Assembly: GCF_017994015.1 (NCBI RefSeq)
Contig: NZ_JAGOLP010000005.1
Location: 1-64,000, forward strand
From: Ferrovibrio sp.
GTDB taxonomy: Bacteria; Pseudomonadota; Alphaproteobacteria; Ferrovibrionales; Ferrovibrionaceae
Reading direction: 5' to 3'
DNA length: 64,000 nucleotides
The notes beneath the pieces were generated by a model. The model was not told the origin of the DNA. It worked only from the letters and a program-made list of their open reading frames with translations, and made no database searches. This document shows, one piece after another, positions 37,342-45,419 of this stretch. The position numbers were made by a program, and so were the translations under genes. Positions within the stretch are counted from its first letter, which is position 1. Each line of letters begins with the position of its first letter.

Positions 37342-38259
37342 ATGGAATGGGCCTGGATACCGATCACCATCTGGGCCGCCGCCTGCCAGACCCTGCGCAC
37401 CGGCCTGCAAAAGCACCTCAAGGGCCGGCTCAGCACCAACGGCGCCAGCTTCACCCGCTTTGTCTATGGCATGCCGCTGGCGCTGCTCTACCTGCTGCTG
37501 GTGGCGCAGATCAGCCAAGCCACCATCCCGGCGGCGCAGCCGGAATTCCTGGCCTGGATGGCTTTTGGCGCGGTGGCGCAAATCCTGGCCACCAACCTGC
37601 TGATTCTGGCCCTGACGTTGCGCAATTTTGTGGTTGGCACCGCCTATTCCAAAACCGAGGCGATCCAGGCCGCCATCTTTGGTGTGCTGCTGCTGGGTGA
37701 AACCGTGAGCCAGCTTGGCGTTGCTGGCATCCTGCTCGGCACGGTGGGCGTGATGCTGATCTCACTCAAGCATAGCGACAACAAGCTGCGCGCTTTCCTG
37801 CTTGGCTGGACGGAACGCTCGGCGCTGATCGGCATTGCCTCGGGCGGCCTGTTTGCGGTTTCCGCCATCGGCTTCCGCGCCGCCTCGCTGTCGCTTGACG
37901 CGGCCAATATCCCGCTCGCCGCCGCCACTACGCTGGCCTATGCCACAATACTGCAAACCACGCTGATGCTGGCCTATCTGCTGCTGCGTGAGCCGGGCGA
38001 GCTTGGCCGCGTGGCTGCGGCCTGGCGCCCCGGCCTGCTGGTGGGTTTCACCTCGGCGGCCGGCTCGGCCGGCTGGTTCACCGCCATGGCTTTGCAGGTG
38101 GCCGCCTATGTACGCATGCTGGGGCTGGTGGAAATGGTGTTCACCTTCCTGCTCAGCTATTTCGCCTTCCGCGAAAAGCCGGGTCAGGCCGAGATAGCCG
38201 GCGTGCTGATCCTGCTCGCCGGCATCGCCCTCGGCCTGATCGGCAGGTTAAGTCATTAA
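37342..38259 (+). CDS. DMT/EamA family transporter
   Basis: A 305-residue, ten-helix membrane protein of the drug/metabolite superfamily. It shows two EamA repeats, the first ending in VGTAYSKTEAIQAAIFGVLLLGETVS and the second in MLGLVEMVFTFLLSYFAFREKPG, where the helix-Glu pattern ETV and REK is characteristic. Substrates vary from amino acids to nucleosides. It converges with the NCS2 permease, overlapping by 4 bp. Confidence 0.88.
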   Translation: MEWAWIPITIWAAACQTLRTGLQKHLKGRLSTNGASFTRFVYGMPLALLYLLLVAQISQATIPAAQPEFLAWMAFGAVAQILATNLLILALTLRNFVVGTAYSKTEAIQAAIFGVLLLGETVSQLGVAGILLGTVGVMLISLKHSDNKLRAFLLGWTERSALIGIASGGLFAVSAIGFRAASLSLDAANIPLAAATTLAYATILQTTLMLAYLLLREPGELGRVAAAWRPGLLVGFTSAAGSAGWFTAMALQVAAYVRMLGLVEMVFTFLLSYFAFREKPGQAEIAGVLILLAGIALGLIGRLSH

Positions 38260-39545
38260 AGCACCGCGAACTTGATCACAAACAGCGCGGCCAGCACTGC
38301 CATCACGGCATTCACTTCCTTCACCCGGCCGGATAGCAGCTTGACGGCCACATAGGTGATGAAGCCCAGGCCGATGCCGGTGGCGATCGAGAAGGTGAAC
38401 GGCATCATCACTGCCGTGACCACGGCGGGGGCGTATTCGGTGACATCCTCCCAATCGATCTGCGCCAAGCTGGAAGCCATCACACAAGCCACAAAGATCA
38501 GCGCCGGGGCCGTGGCATAGGCCGGGATCGACGTGGCGAGCGGCGCAAAGAACACACTGAGCAGGAACAGCACCGCCACCACCGTGGCGGTGAGGCCAGT
38601 GCGGCCACCAACCCGGATACCGGCAGCGCTTTCGATATAGCTGGTGGTGGTGGACGTGCCGAGGCCGGCGCCAGCCACGGTGGCCACCGCATCGGCCATC
38701 AACGCCTTGCTCAGCCGCTTCAGCTTGCCATCCGGGCCAACCAGATTGGCACGCTGCGACACTGCCACCAGTGTGCCGGCAGTATCGAACAGGTCAACAA
38801 ACAGGAAGGCAAACACGATGGCGACCAAGCCAAGCGAAAACGCGCCCTTGATATCCATCTGCATGAAAGTGGGGGCCAAGCTGGGCGGCGCCGAAACAAT
38901 GCCGTTGAACGGCGACAGGCCAAGCGCGATACCGACCGCCGAAACCACCAGGATGGCGATCATGATGGCGCCCGGCACGCGGCGGTGATCCAGCACGGCA
39001 ATCGCCAGGAAGCCGGCAATCGCCATCAGCGCGGTGGGCGCAGCGATCTTGCCCAAAGCCACCAGGGTGGCCGGATGATCCACCACTAGCCCGGCATTCT
39101 TCAGCCCGATCAGCCCAAGGAACAGGCCGATGCCGGCGCCGATCGCCATTTTCTGCGATTTTGGAATCGCATTGATGATCGCCTCGCGCACCGGCAGCAG
39201 CGACAGGATGATGAACAGCACGCCGGAGATGAACACGGCGCCCAAAGCCACCTGCCAGCTATGCCCCATGCCCAGCACCACGCCATAGGTGAAATAGGCG
39301 TTCAGGCCCATACCGGGCGCCAGCGCCACCGGATAATTGGCGTAAAGCCCCATGATCGCCGTGCCAATCGCCGCCGCTAGGCAGGTAGCAACAAAGGCGG
39401 CACCATGATCAATGCCGGCATCCTTCAGGATCATCGGGTTGACGAAGATGATATAGGCCATGGTCAGAAAGGTGGTGACCCCGGCCAGCACTTCGCGGCG
39501 GATGGTTGAGCCGCTCTCAGTGATTTTGAAATAGCTATCGAGCAT
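38256..39545 (-). CDS. NCS2 family purine permease (AzgA-like)
   Basis: A 429-residue membrane protein from ATG 39545, with GGGGGAA upstream; the longer frame to 39644 has no such site. The N-terminus SYFKITESGSTIRREVLAGVTTFLTMAYIIFVNP and the GLNAYFTYGVV and FVDLFDTAGTLVAVS motifs are typical of the AzgA/GhxP/PurP group, proton symporters for adenine, guanine or hypoxanthine. It is a monocistronic gene with no purine-catabolism neighbours, so salvage uptake is the likely role. Confidence 0.92.
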   Translation of the reverse strand: MLDSYFKITESGSTIRREVLAGVTTFLTMAYIIFVNPMILKDAGIDHGAAFVATCLAAAIGTAIMGLYANYPVALAPGMGLNAYFTYGVVLGMGHSWQVALGAVFISGVLFIILSLLPVREAIINAIPKSQKMAIGAGIGLFLGLIGLKNAGLVVDHPATLVALGKIAAPTALMAIAGFLAIAVLDHRRVPGAIMIAILVVSAVGIALGLSPFNGIVSAPPSLAPTFMQMDIKGAFSLGLVAIVFAFLFVDLFDTAGTLVAVSQRANLVGPDGKLKRLSKALMADAVATVAGAGLGTSTTTSYIESAAGIRVGGRTGLTATVVAVLFLLSVFFAPLATSIPAYATAPALIFVACVMASSLAQIDWEDVTEYAPAVVTAVMMPFTFSIATGIGLGFITYVAVKLLSGRVKEVNAVMAVLAALFVIKFAVL

Positions 39546-39725
39546 GGATATTCCCCCAGCCGCGATCCTGGCAGCCCCCGCCACCCCTGCAACCGCGACT
39601 CGTTTTGCCATGCAACTGTAATGCCGCTTGGCCTTGGCTGCCAATGGGATAGAGCACGAGCCGGCATGTTGCCCACCGCATTGGTATCTGATATCTCAGT
39701 TACATAATGTGAGGAAACCCGGGCG

Positions 39726-40457
39726 ATGACGCAGGCAAGCTATAATTTCACCGGCAAAACCGCCCTGGTCAGTGGCGGCAGCAGCGGCATCGGGCGCGGC
39801 GTGGCGCTGGCTTTGCGCGATGCTGGCGCCCGCGTGATTGCCACCGGCCTGCCGGGCGAAACCGTGGCGCCAGAAACCGGCATCGAATTTGTTGCCCTGG
39901 ATGTGGCCGATCAGGCCGGGGTGACGGCTTTGGCGGCGCGGCTGACGCAGGACGGCGCCGGGCTGGACCTGCTGGTTAATTGCGCCGGCATGATCCGCCG
40001 CCAAGCCGAATATGATATCGAAACCTTCCTGCGTGTGCTGGATGTGAATCTGGCCGGCACGATGCGGCTTTGTACCGCCTGCAAGCCTTTGCTGGCAAAA
40101 CAGCGCGGCAGCATTGTCAACACCGCTTCGATGCTGAGCTTTTTCGGCGGCGCGCTGGTGCCGGCTTATGCGGCTTCCAAGGGCGGCGTGATGCAGCTTA
40201 CCAAGTCGCTGGCGATTGCCTGGGCCGCCGAGGGCATCCGGGTCAATGCCGTGGCGCCGGGCTGGATCGCCACGCCGCTGACCCAGGCTTTGCAGGACGA
40301 CCCGGCGCGCAGCGGCCCGATCCTGGAACGCACGCCGATGCGGCGCTGGGGCCAGCCCGAAGATGTGGCAAAAGCCGTGCTGTTTCTGGCTTCCAATGCC
40401 GCCGAATTCATCACCGGCGTTATCCTGCCGGTGGATGGCGGCTATGCCGTTGCCTGA
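39726..40457 (+). CDS. short-chain dehydrogenase/reductase (SDR)
   Basis: A 243-residue NAD(P)-dependent oxidoreductase. The cofactor motif is SGGSSGIGRG at 16-25, NCAG is at about 85-88, and the catalytic residues are Ser135, Tyr148 and Lys152 (YAASK). GWIATPLT follows, with PVDGGY at the C-terminus. It precedes the cupin gene by 10 bp, so the two form an operon probably acting on a sugar acid, polyol or ketone. The exact substrate is unknown. Confidence 0.92.
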   Translation: MTQASYNFTGKTALVSGGSSGIGRGVALALRDAGARVIATGLPGETVAPETGIEFVALDVADQAGVTALAARLTQDGAGLDLLVNCAGMIRRQAEYDIETFLRVLDVNLAGTMRLCTACKPLLAKQRGSIVNTASMLSFFGGALVPAYAASKGGVMQLTKSLAIAWAAEGIRVNAVAPGWIATPLTQALQDDPARSGPILERTPMRRWGQPEDVAKAVLFLASNAAEFITGVILPVDGGYAVA

Positions 40458-40467
40458 GGAGAATGTG

Positions 40468-40980
40468 ATGACCGATCCCAGCCGGATGCCCTACCAGCTG
40501 CCCTTCCCCAAGGAAGCCGATACCGAGATTGTGGTGCCCGGCATCATCCCGGCGGATGAGCGGGTCTGGGTGCCGCAGGCCGAGAATGTCTGGTTCCGGC
40601 CGCTCTGCCTGCATGCCGGGCAAGGCTATTGGGTCAACCTGCTGCGCGTGCGTCGCGCCGGCATTCTCAGCCGCCATCGCCATCCCGGCCCGGTGCATGG
40701 CCATGTGCTGCGCGGCAAATGGCATTACCTGGAACATGACTGGGTGGCGGAAACCGGCTCGTATGTCTACGAGCCGCCAGGCGAAACCCATACCCTGGTG
40801 GTGCCCGAGGATTGCCCGGAAATGATCACCCAATTCCACATCACCGGCGCCATGATCTATGTTGATCCCTGGGGCAAGGTGCTGGGCTACGAGGATGTGT
40901 TCAGCAAGATCGAGATGTGCCGCAAGCATTATATCGCTTGCGGGCTTGGCGAAGGTTTTGTTGATCAGTTCATTCGCTAA
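40468..40980 (+). CDS. cupin, 2,4'-dihydroxyacetophenone dioxygenase-like
   Basis: A 170-residue single-domain cupin, started at ATG 40468 with GAGGAG 6 nt upstream. Metal-binding residues are in LSRHRHPGPVHGHVLRGKWHYLEHDW (HxH...) and PPGETHTLVVPE (E and H). The sequence matches the 2,4'-dihydroxyacetophenone dioxygenase family, whose founding member cleaves an aryl ketone with O2. Most homologues are untested, so only metal-dependent dioxygenase or isomerase chemistry should be inferred. Second gene of the SDR operon; it overlaps the convergent hydrolase gene by 4 bp. Confidence 0.82.
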   Translation: MTDPSRMPYQLPFPKEADTEIVVPGIIPADERVWVPQAENVWFRPLCLHAGQGYWVNLLRVRRAGILSRHRHPGPVHGHVLRGKWHYLEHDWVAETGSYVYEPPGETHTLVVPEDCPEMITQFHITGAMIYVDPWGKVLGYEDVFSKIEMCRKHYIACGLGEGFVDQFIR

Positions 40981-41837
40981 AGCAGGTTTACCGGCAGTTT
41001 CAGATAGACCGTGCCGTTTTCTGCTGCGGGCGGAAAATCACCGGCACGGATATTCACCTGCACCGAAGGCAGGATCAGAGCCGGCATATCCAGCTTGGCA
41101 TCGCGCGCCTGGCGCATTGCCACGAAGCTGGCTTCGTCAATGCCGTCGCGCACATGCAGGTTGCCGGCCTTCTGCGCCGCCACCGTGGTTTCCCACACAT
41201 ATTGATCGCGGCCCGGCGCCTTATAATCGTGGCATAGAAACAGCCGTGTTTCCGGTGGCAGGCAAAGCAGGCGCTGGATCGAGCGATACAACGTGGCGGC
41301 ATCGCCACCGGGAAAATCGCAGCGCGCCGTACCGTAATCCGGCATGAACAGCGTGTCGCCGACAAACACGGCATCTTCAATGCGATAGCTCATGCAGGCC
41401 GGGGTGTGGCCCGGCGTGGCCATCGCCTCGATCCGCAGGCTGCCCAGCGGCAGGCTTTCGCCATCTTGCAACAGCCGATCAAAGGCCGAGCCATCCGGTG
41501 TCAGATCGCCCGCATCGAAGATCGGCTTGAACACCTTCTGCACCTTGGTGATATCAGCACCGATCACGCTGCGCGCGCCGCTGCGCTGGCGTACCACCGG
41601 GGCGGCAGAGAGGTGATCGGCATGGGCATGGGTTTCAAGCGTCCAGTCGATACTGAGGCTGCGCTTGGCGGCCTCGGCCAGCAGGGCATCGATGCTCTGC
41701 GTGCCGGTGCGGCCGGATTTGGCGTCAAAATCCAGCACCGGGTCGATCACAGCGGCGCGGTTGGTGGCGCTGTCCCACACCAGATACGACACCGTGTTGG
41801 TTGGTTCATGGAAATGCGCGGAGATGTGCAGCGGCAT
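40977..41837 (-). CDS. blh: metallo-beta-lactamase fold hydrolase, Blh/persulfide-dioxygenase-like
   Basis: A 286-residue MBL-fold enzyme started at ATG 41837; a longer frame reads back into the divergent regulator. The metal site includes THAHADH at 69-75, His in GHTPACMS, Asp in VGDTLFMPDYG and a C-terminal CHDYKAP. This layout matches ETHE1 and Blh proteins, which oxidise glutathione persulfide to sulfite. It diverges from an ArsR-family regulator of the SqrR/BigR type with a shared operator, so sulfide or persulfide detoxification is the likely role. Confidence 0.87.
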   Translation of the reverse strand: MPLHISAHFHEPTNTVSYLVWDSATNRAAVIDPVLDFDAKSGRTGTQSIDALLAEAAKRSLSIDWTLETHAHADHLSAAPVVRQRSGARSVIGADITKVQKVFKPIFDAGDLTPDGSAFDRLLQDGESLPLGSLRIEAMATPGHTPACMSYRIEDAVFVGDTLFMPDYGTARCDFPGGDAATLYRSIQRLLCLPPETRLFLCHDYKAPGRDQYVWETTVAAQKAGNLHVRDGIDEASFVAMRQARDAKLDMPALILPSVQVNIRAGDFPPAAENGTVYLKLPVNLL

Positions 41838-41859
41838 GGCGGCCTCGTCGTTTCGATAC

Positions 41860-41888
41860 TTGACATATATATTAGACTTTACTAAATT
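41860..41888 (+). promoter_or_regulatory. sigma-70-like promoter of the sulfide-responsive operon
   Basis: TTGACA (41860-41865), 17-bp spacer and TAAATT (41883-41888) lie 31 bp upstream of the arsR-type start. The -10 region is covered by the two palindromes described separately, so repressor binding would block RNA polymerase. Confidence 0.65.
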
Positions 41889-41900
41889 AGCAATATCTAA
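41872..41900. promoter_or_regulatory. two tandem SqrR/BigR-type operators
   Basis: Two TTAG-N6-CTAA inverted repeats, 41872-41885 and 41887-41900, lie 15 bp apart and overlap the -10 box. The AT-rich palindromic layout in a divergent promoter between the hydrolase and sensor genes is as expected for a BigR/SqrR dimer binding site. Confidence 0.7.
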
Positions 41901-41918
41901 AATGATTGATTGTTCCCG

Positions 41919-42245
41919 ATGCCAAACACCTCCGACCTGACAGCCGCCGCCGCCGAAGCCAGCCGTTTCCTTGGCCTGCTGGCCAATGAGAAACGCCTGC
42001 TGGTGCTCTGCCTGCTGGTGGAAGGTGAGGCCAGTGTGGGCGCGCTTGCCGAGCGCGTTGGCCTGAGCCAGTCGGCCTTGTCGCAGCATTTGCAGAAGCT
42101 GCGCGATGACGGCCTGGTGGCGACGCGGCGCGAAGGGCAATCGATTCATTACCGGCTGGCCGATGCCAAAGTGACAGCGCTGATTGCGCTGCTGCATAGC
42201 CAATTCTGCCCGCCGCTATCCCCCCCTGAAGGAGCCGAGCCATGA
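41919..42245 (+). CDS. ArsR-family persulfide-sensing repressor (SqrR/BigR-like)
   Basis: A 108-residue winged-helix regulator from ATG 41919; a TTG 9 bp upstream is also possible. The HTH is VGALAERVGLSQSALSQHLQKLRDDGLV. Cys31 (LVLCLLVEGE) and Cys96 (HSQFCPP) correspond in position to the cysteine pair that forms a polysulfide bridge in SqrR and BigR. That bridge releases DNA when sulfide-derived persulfides rise. The gene overlaps the rhodanese gene by 4 bp and diverges from blh, so it probably represses both. Confidence 0.9.
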   Translation: MPNTSDLTAAAAEASRFLGLLANEKRLLVLCLLVEGEASVGALAERVGLSQSALSQHLQKLRDDGLVATRREGQSIHYRLADAKVTALIALLHSQFCPPLSPPEGAEP

Positions 42246-42775
42246 CCCTGCCAACCATTGATGCCGCCGCGCTGAAACAGCAACTGGATGCCGGCAAAGC
42301 CATCCTGATCGATATCCGCGAGCCTTCCGAATATGCCCGCGAGCATATTCTGGGTGCCCGCCTAGCGCCGCTTTCCGCCTTTGACCGCCATGATTTTGAT
42401 GCCGACAAGGATAAGATCGCGGTGTTTCATTGCAAAAGCGGCAACCGCACCGCCATGAATGCGGCCCAGCTTGCCGCCAAGGGCTTTGCCCAGGCTTATA
42501 TCCTGAAGGGCGGCCTGGATGCCTGGAAGGCTGCCGGCCTGCCGGTGCATCTTGATCGCTCGGCGCCGATCGACCTGATGCGCCAGGTGCAGATCACCGC
42601 TGGTGGCATGGCGCTGCTTGGTGCGCTGCTGGCCTGGCTGGTTTCGCCCTGGTTCATCGCGCTGTCGGGTTTTGTCGGCGCCGGCCTGATGGTGGCCGGG
42701 ATCACCGGCTTCTGCGGCATGGCCCGCCTGCTGGGCCTGATGCCCTGGAACCGGCGCTACGCGCTGCAATTCTGA
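42242..42775 (+). CDS. membrane-anchored rhodanese (YgaP-like)
   Basis: A 177-residue protein with an N-terminal rhodanese domain (residues 1-110), catalytic Cys64 in HCKSGNRT, and two C-terminal hydrophobic segments ending GFCGMARLLGLMPWNRR, the DUF2892 pair seen in YgaP. It transfers sulfane sulfur at the cytoplasmic face of the membrane. Its ATG overlaps the regulator stop (ATGA). With blh, this separates into two genes the dioxygenase and rhodanese functions that are fused in some Blh proteins. Confidence 0.92.
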   Translation: MTLPTIDAAALKQQLDAGKAILIDIREPSEYAREHILGARLAPLSAFDRHDFDADKDKIAVFHCKSGNRTAMNAAQLAAKGFAQAYILKGGLDAWKAAGLPVHLDRSAPIDLMRQVQITAGGMALLGALLAWLVSPWFIALSGFVGAGLMVAGITGFCGMARLLGLMPWNRRYALQF

Positions 42776-42784
42776 GCCTGAAGC

Positions 42785-43564
42785 ATGTTGTTGCCATTAT
42801 TAGCCGTGCCGGCTGGGGCGCTGGTTGGCCTCACTTTGGGGCTGATCGGCGGCGGCGGCTCGATCCTGGCGGTGCCGCTGCTGCTTTATGGCGTCGGCGT
42901 CAGTGATCCGCATCGCGCCATCGGCACGGCATCGGTGGCGGTGGCGGCCAATGCGCTGGTCAACCTGGTGCCACATGCCCGCGCCGGCAATGTGAAATGG
43001 CCCTGCGCCAGCGTGTTTGCGCTCAGCGGCATGCTGGGGGCAGCTTTGGGCGCCTGGGCCGGCCGGCTGATGGATGGCCAGAAGCTGATGGCGCTGTTTG
43101 CCCTGGTGATGCTGGCGGTGGCGGCCAATATGCTGCGCCAGCGCAAGGATGGCGGCGATCCGGATGTGCGCATCACGCCGCGCATAGCCTGGCGCCTGGC
43201 GCTGCTTGGCCTGCTCACCGGGCTGGCGGCCGGCTTTTTTGGCATTGGCGGCGGGTTTCTGATCCTGCCCGGGCTGATCCTTGGCTCCGGCATGGCGATG
43301 CTGAATGCCATCGGCTCGTCGCTGCTGGGAGTTGCCGCCTTTGGTGCCACCACGGCAACCAATTATGCCCTGGCCGGCCTGGTCGATTGGCCGCTGGCCG
43401 GGCTTTTCCTGCTCGGCGGCGCGCTGGGCGGCTGGGTGGGACAGCGGCTGGCTGGCCGGCTGAGCCAACAGCGCGGATTGCTCAACCGGCTATTCGCCGG
43501 CTTGTTGATTGTGGTGGCCGGCTACATGCTGTGGCGCAGCGCCGGCCTGCTTGGCTGGCGCTGA
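42785..43564 (+). CDS. TauE/SafE family sulfite exporter
   Basis: A 259-residue protein with about eight membrane helices and the TauE/SafE signature at the N-terminus (GLTLGLIGGGGSILAVPLL) and repeated in the middle (GLAAGFFGIGGGFLILPGLIL). Members export sulfite or sulfoacetate. It lies 9 bp downstream of the rhodanese gene. Sulfite is the product of persulfide oxidation plus rhodanese action, so it completes a detoxification chain: sulfide to persulfide to sulfite to export. Confidence 0.92.
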   Translation: MLLPLLAVPAGALVGLTLGLIGGGGSILAVPLLLYGVGVSDPHRAIGTASVAVAANALVNLVPHARAGNVKWPCASVFALSGMLGAALGAWAGRLMDGQKLMALFALVMLAVAANMLRQRKDGGDPDVRITPRIAWRLALLGLLTGLAAGFFGIGGGFLILPGLILGSGMAMLNAIGSSLLGVAAFGATTATNYALAGLVDWPLAGLFLLGGALGGWVGQRLAGRLSQQRGLLNRLFAGLLIVVAGYMLWRSAGLLGWR

Positions 43565-43579
43565 AGCCTTCCAGTTGGT

Positions 43580-43607
43580 CATGGCGCCCCTGTAGACTGG
43601 CGCCATG
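43580..43607 (+). promoter_or_regulatory. start-codon hairpin of the SLC13 gene
   Basis: CATGGCGCC (43580-43588) pairs perfectly with GGCGCCATG (43599-43607) around a 10-nt loop. The ATG start codon of the following gene is the last three bases of the stem, and there is no clear ribosome-binding sequence beside it. The structure could limit translation unless opened by ribosomes from upstream. Confidence 0.5.
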
Positions 43608-45383
43608 AGCTTTGACCAGATCACCATCCTGATTCTGCTTGCCGCCGCACTCGGCCTGTTCGCCTGGGGCCGCTGGCGCCACGATCTGGTGGCTTTGCTG
43701 GTGCTGTTTGCCGCCTTGCTGTTTGGCCTGGTGCCGTTTGAACGTGCCTTCCTGGGTTTTGGCCATCCGGCGGTGATCACCGTGGCGGCTGCGCTGGTGA
43801 TCAGCCGCGCCGTGGCTGCCACCGGTATCCTGGATGGCGTGGCCCTGCGCATCACGCGCGGGGTGAAAAGCCCGTCGCTGCTGTTGCTGCTGCTGTTGCT
43901 GCCAGCAGCCATTGCTTCCGGCTTCATGAATAATGTGGCAGCGCTGGCAATGGTGATGCCGGTAGCCATCGCGGTTTGCGCCAGTGCCGGGCAATCGCCC
44001 AGCATGGCGCTGATGCCGCTGTCTTTTGCCACCATGCTGGGCGGCCTGCTGACCCTGATCGGCACGCCGCCGAATGTGATCATTTCCGGCATCCGCGCCG
44101 ACAAGCTGGGCGAGCCGTTCCATCTGTTTGATTTTGCAATGGTGGGCGGCGGTGTGGCCCTGGCCGGGCTGATCTACACCGTGCTGATCGGCTGGCGGCT
44201 GGTGCCGCAGCGCAGCCCGGTGGCGAAAAGTGATGGCAGCGACACGATTGGCGAATATCTGATTGAGGCCAGCGTGGCACCAGGTTCGAGCCTGATCGGC
44301 CAGCCGTTGCATGTGGCGATCGAAAAGCTGGACGGCCAGGATGCCGAGATCATCGGCCTGCTGCGCGGCAGTGTCACCATCCCTTCGGCGGCGCAATGGA
44401 CCGTGGTGCGTGAAGGCGACATGCTGCTGATCGAGACGGCACCAAACATGCTGGGCGACACGCTGCGCGAGCTTGGCCTGATGCTGCTGAAGCCGAAACA
44501 TGCCGTGCTGGAGGATGCCAAGACCGGCAACCTGCATGTCGCCGAGGCGGTAGTGCGGCCGGGCGCCGAGATTGAGGGCCAGAGCGTGCTGGACCTGCGG
44601 CTGCGCCAGCGCCATCAGGTCAACCTGCTGGGTGTTTCGCGCGCCGATGCCAGCCAGTTCCGTGGCCTGCGCAACTGGCGCTTTGCCACCGGCGATGTGC
44701 TGTTGCTGCAAGGCGAAGCCAACCGGGTGGAGGAAACCATGGCGCAGCTTGGCCTGCTGCCGCTGGCCGGGCGGCAATTGAGCCTGCGGCCCAAACCCGG
44801 CGCCATTGCCACATTGCTGATCGCCCTGGCCGGACTGGCCGCCCTCACTATCGGCCTGGCGCCGGCTGAAATCTGCCTGGCCGGCAGTGCCATCGCCCTG
44901 CTGCTCACCGGGCGCCTGTCACTGCGCGAAGCCTATGGCGCCATCGACATCTCAGTGATCGTGCTGCTGGCGGCCATGATGCCGGTGGGCGATGCCTTTG
45001 AAGCCACCGGCACCACCGGCCTGATCGCTGATCTGGTGGCCGGCCTGGCCGGTAGCCTGGCGCCGATCTGGCTGCTGGCGATTGTCATCATCGTGACCAT
45101 GCTGGTTTCAGACATCCTCAACAATGCCGCCACCGCCGTGCTGATGGCGCCGCTGGCGATTGACCTGGCACAGCGCCTGGAGGTGAACCCCGATGCCTTC
45201 CTGATGGGTGTGGTGGTGGGCGCCACCTGCGCCTTCCTCACCCCCATCGGGCACCAGAATAACCTGCTGGTGATGGGGCCGGGCGGCTACCGCTTTGGTG
45301 ATTACTGGCGCCTGGGCCTGCCGCTGGAAATTGTCTCCCTGCTGGCCGCCCTGGTGCTGATCCCGATCTTCTGGCCGCTCTAA
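43605..45383 (+). CDS. SLC13/DASS-type permease with two TrkA-C domains
   Basis: A 592-residue membrane protein. It has an N-terminal transport half (residues 1-205) with PLSFATMLGGLLTLIGTPPNVIISG, and two regulatory TrkA_C/RCK_C domains at about 215-385 (e.g. GSSLIGQPLHVAIEKLDGQD and GAEIEGQSVLDLRLRQR). A C-terminal transport half contains VSDILNNAATAVLMAPLAI and TPIGHQNNLLVMGPGGY. The layout matches the sulfate/dicarboxylate sodium symporter group. Its place behind the sulfite exporter suggests sulfate or another sulfur oxyanion, but that is inference. Confidence 0.88.
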   Translation: MSFDQITILILLAAALGLFAWGRWRHDLVALLVLFAALLFGLVPFERAFLGFGHPAVITVAAALVISRAVAATGILDGVALRITRGVKSPSLLLLLLLLPAAIASGFMNNVAALAMVMPVAIAVCASAGQSPSMALMPLSFATMLGGLLTLIGTPPNVIISGIRADKLGEPFHLFDFAMVGGGVALAGLIYTVLIGWRLVPQRSPVAKSDGSDTIGEYLIEASVAPGSSLIGQPLHVAIEKLDGQDAEIIGLLRGSVTIPSAAQWTVVREGDMLLIETAPNMLGDTLRELGLMLLKPKHAVLEDAKTGNLHVAEAVVRPGAEIEGQSVLDLRLRQRHQVNLLGVSRADASQFRGLRNWRFATGDVLLLQGEANRVEETMAQLGLLPLAGRQLSLRPKPGAIATLLIALAGLAALTIGLAPAEICLAGSAIALLLTGRLSLREAYGAIDISVIVLLAAMMPVGDAFEATGTTGLIADLVAGLAGSLAPIWLLAIVIIVTMLVSDILNNAATAVLMAPLAIDLAQRLEVNPDAFLMGVVVGATCAFLTPIGHQNNLLVMGPGGYRFGDYWRLGLPLEIVSLLAALVLIPIFWPL

Positions 45384-45419
45384 CTTGTCTTATCGGCTGG
45401 CAAATTCTAAGGTCCGCGC

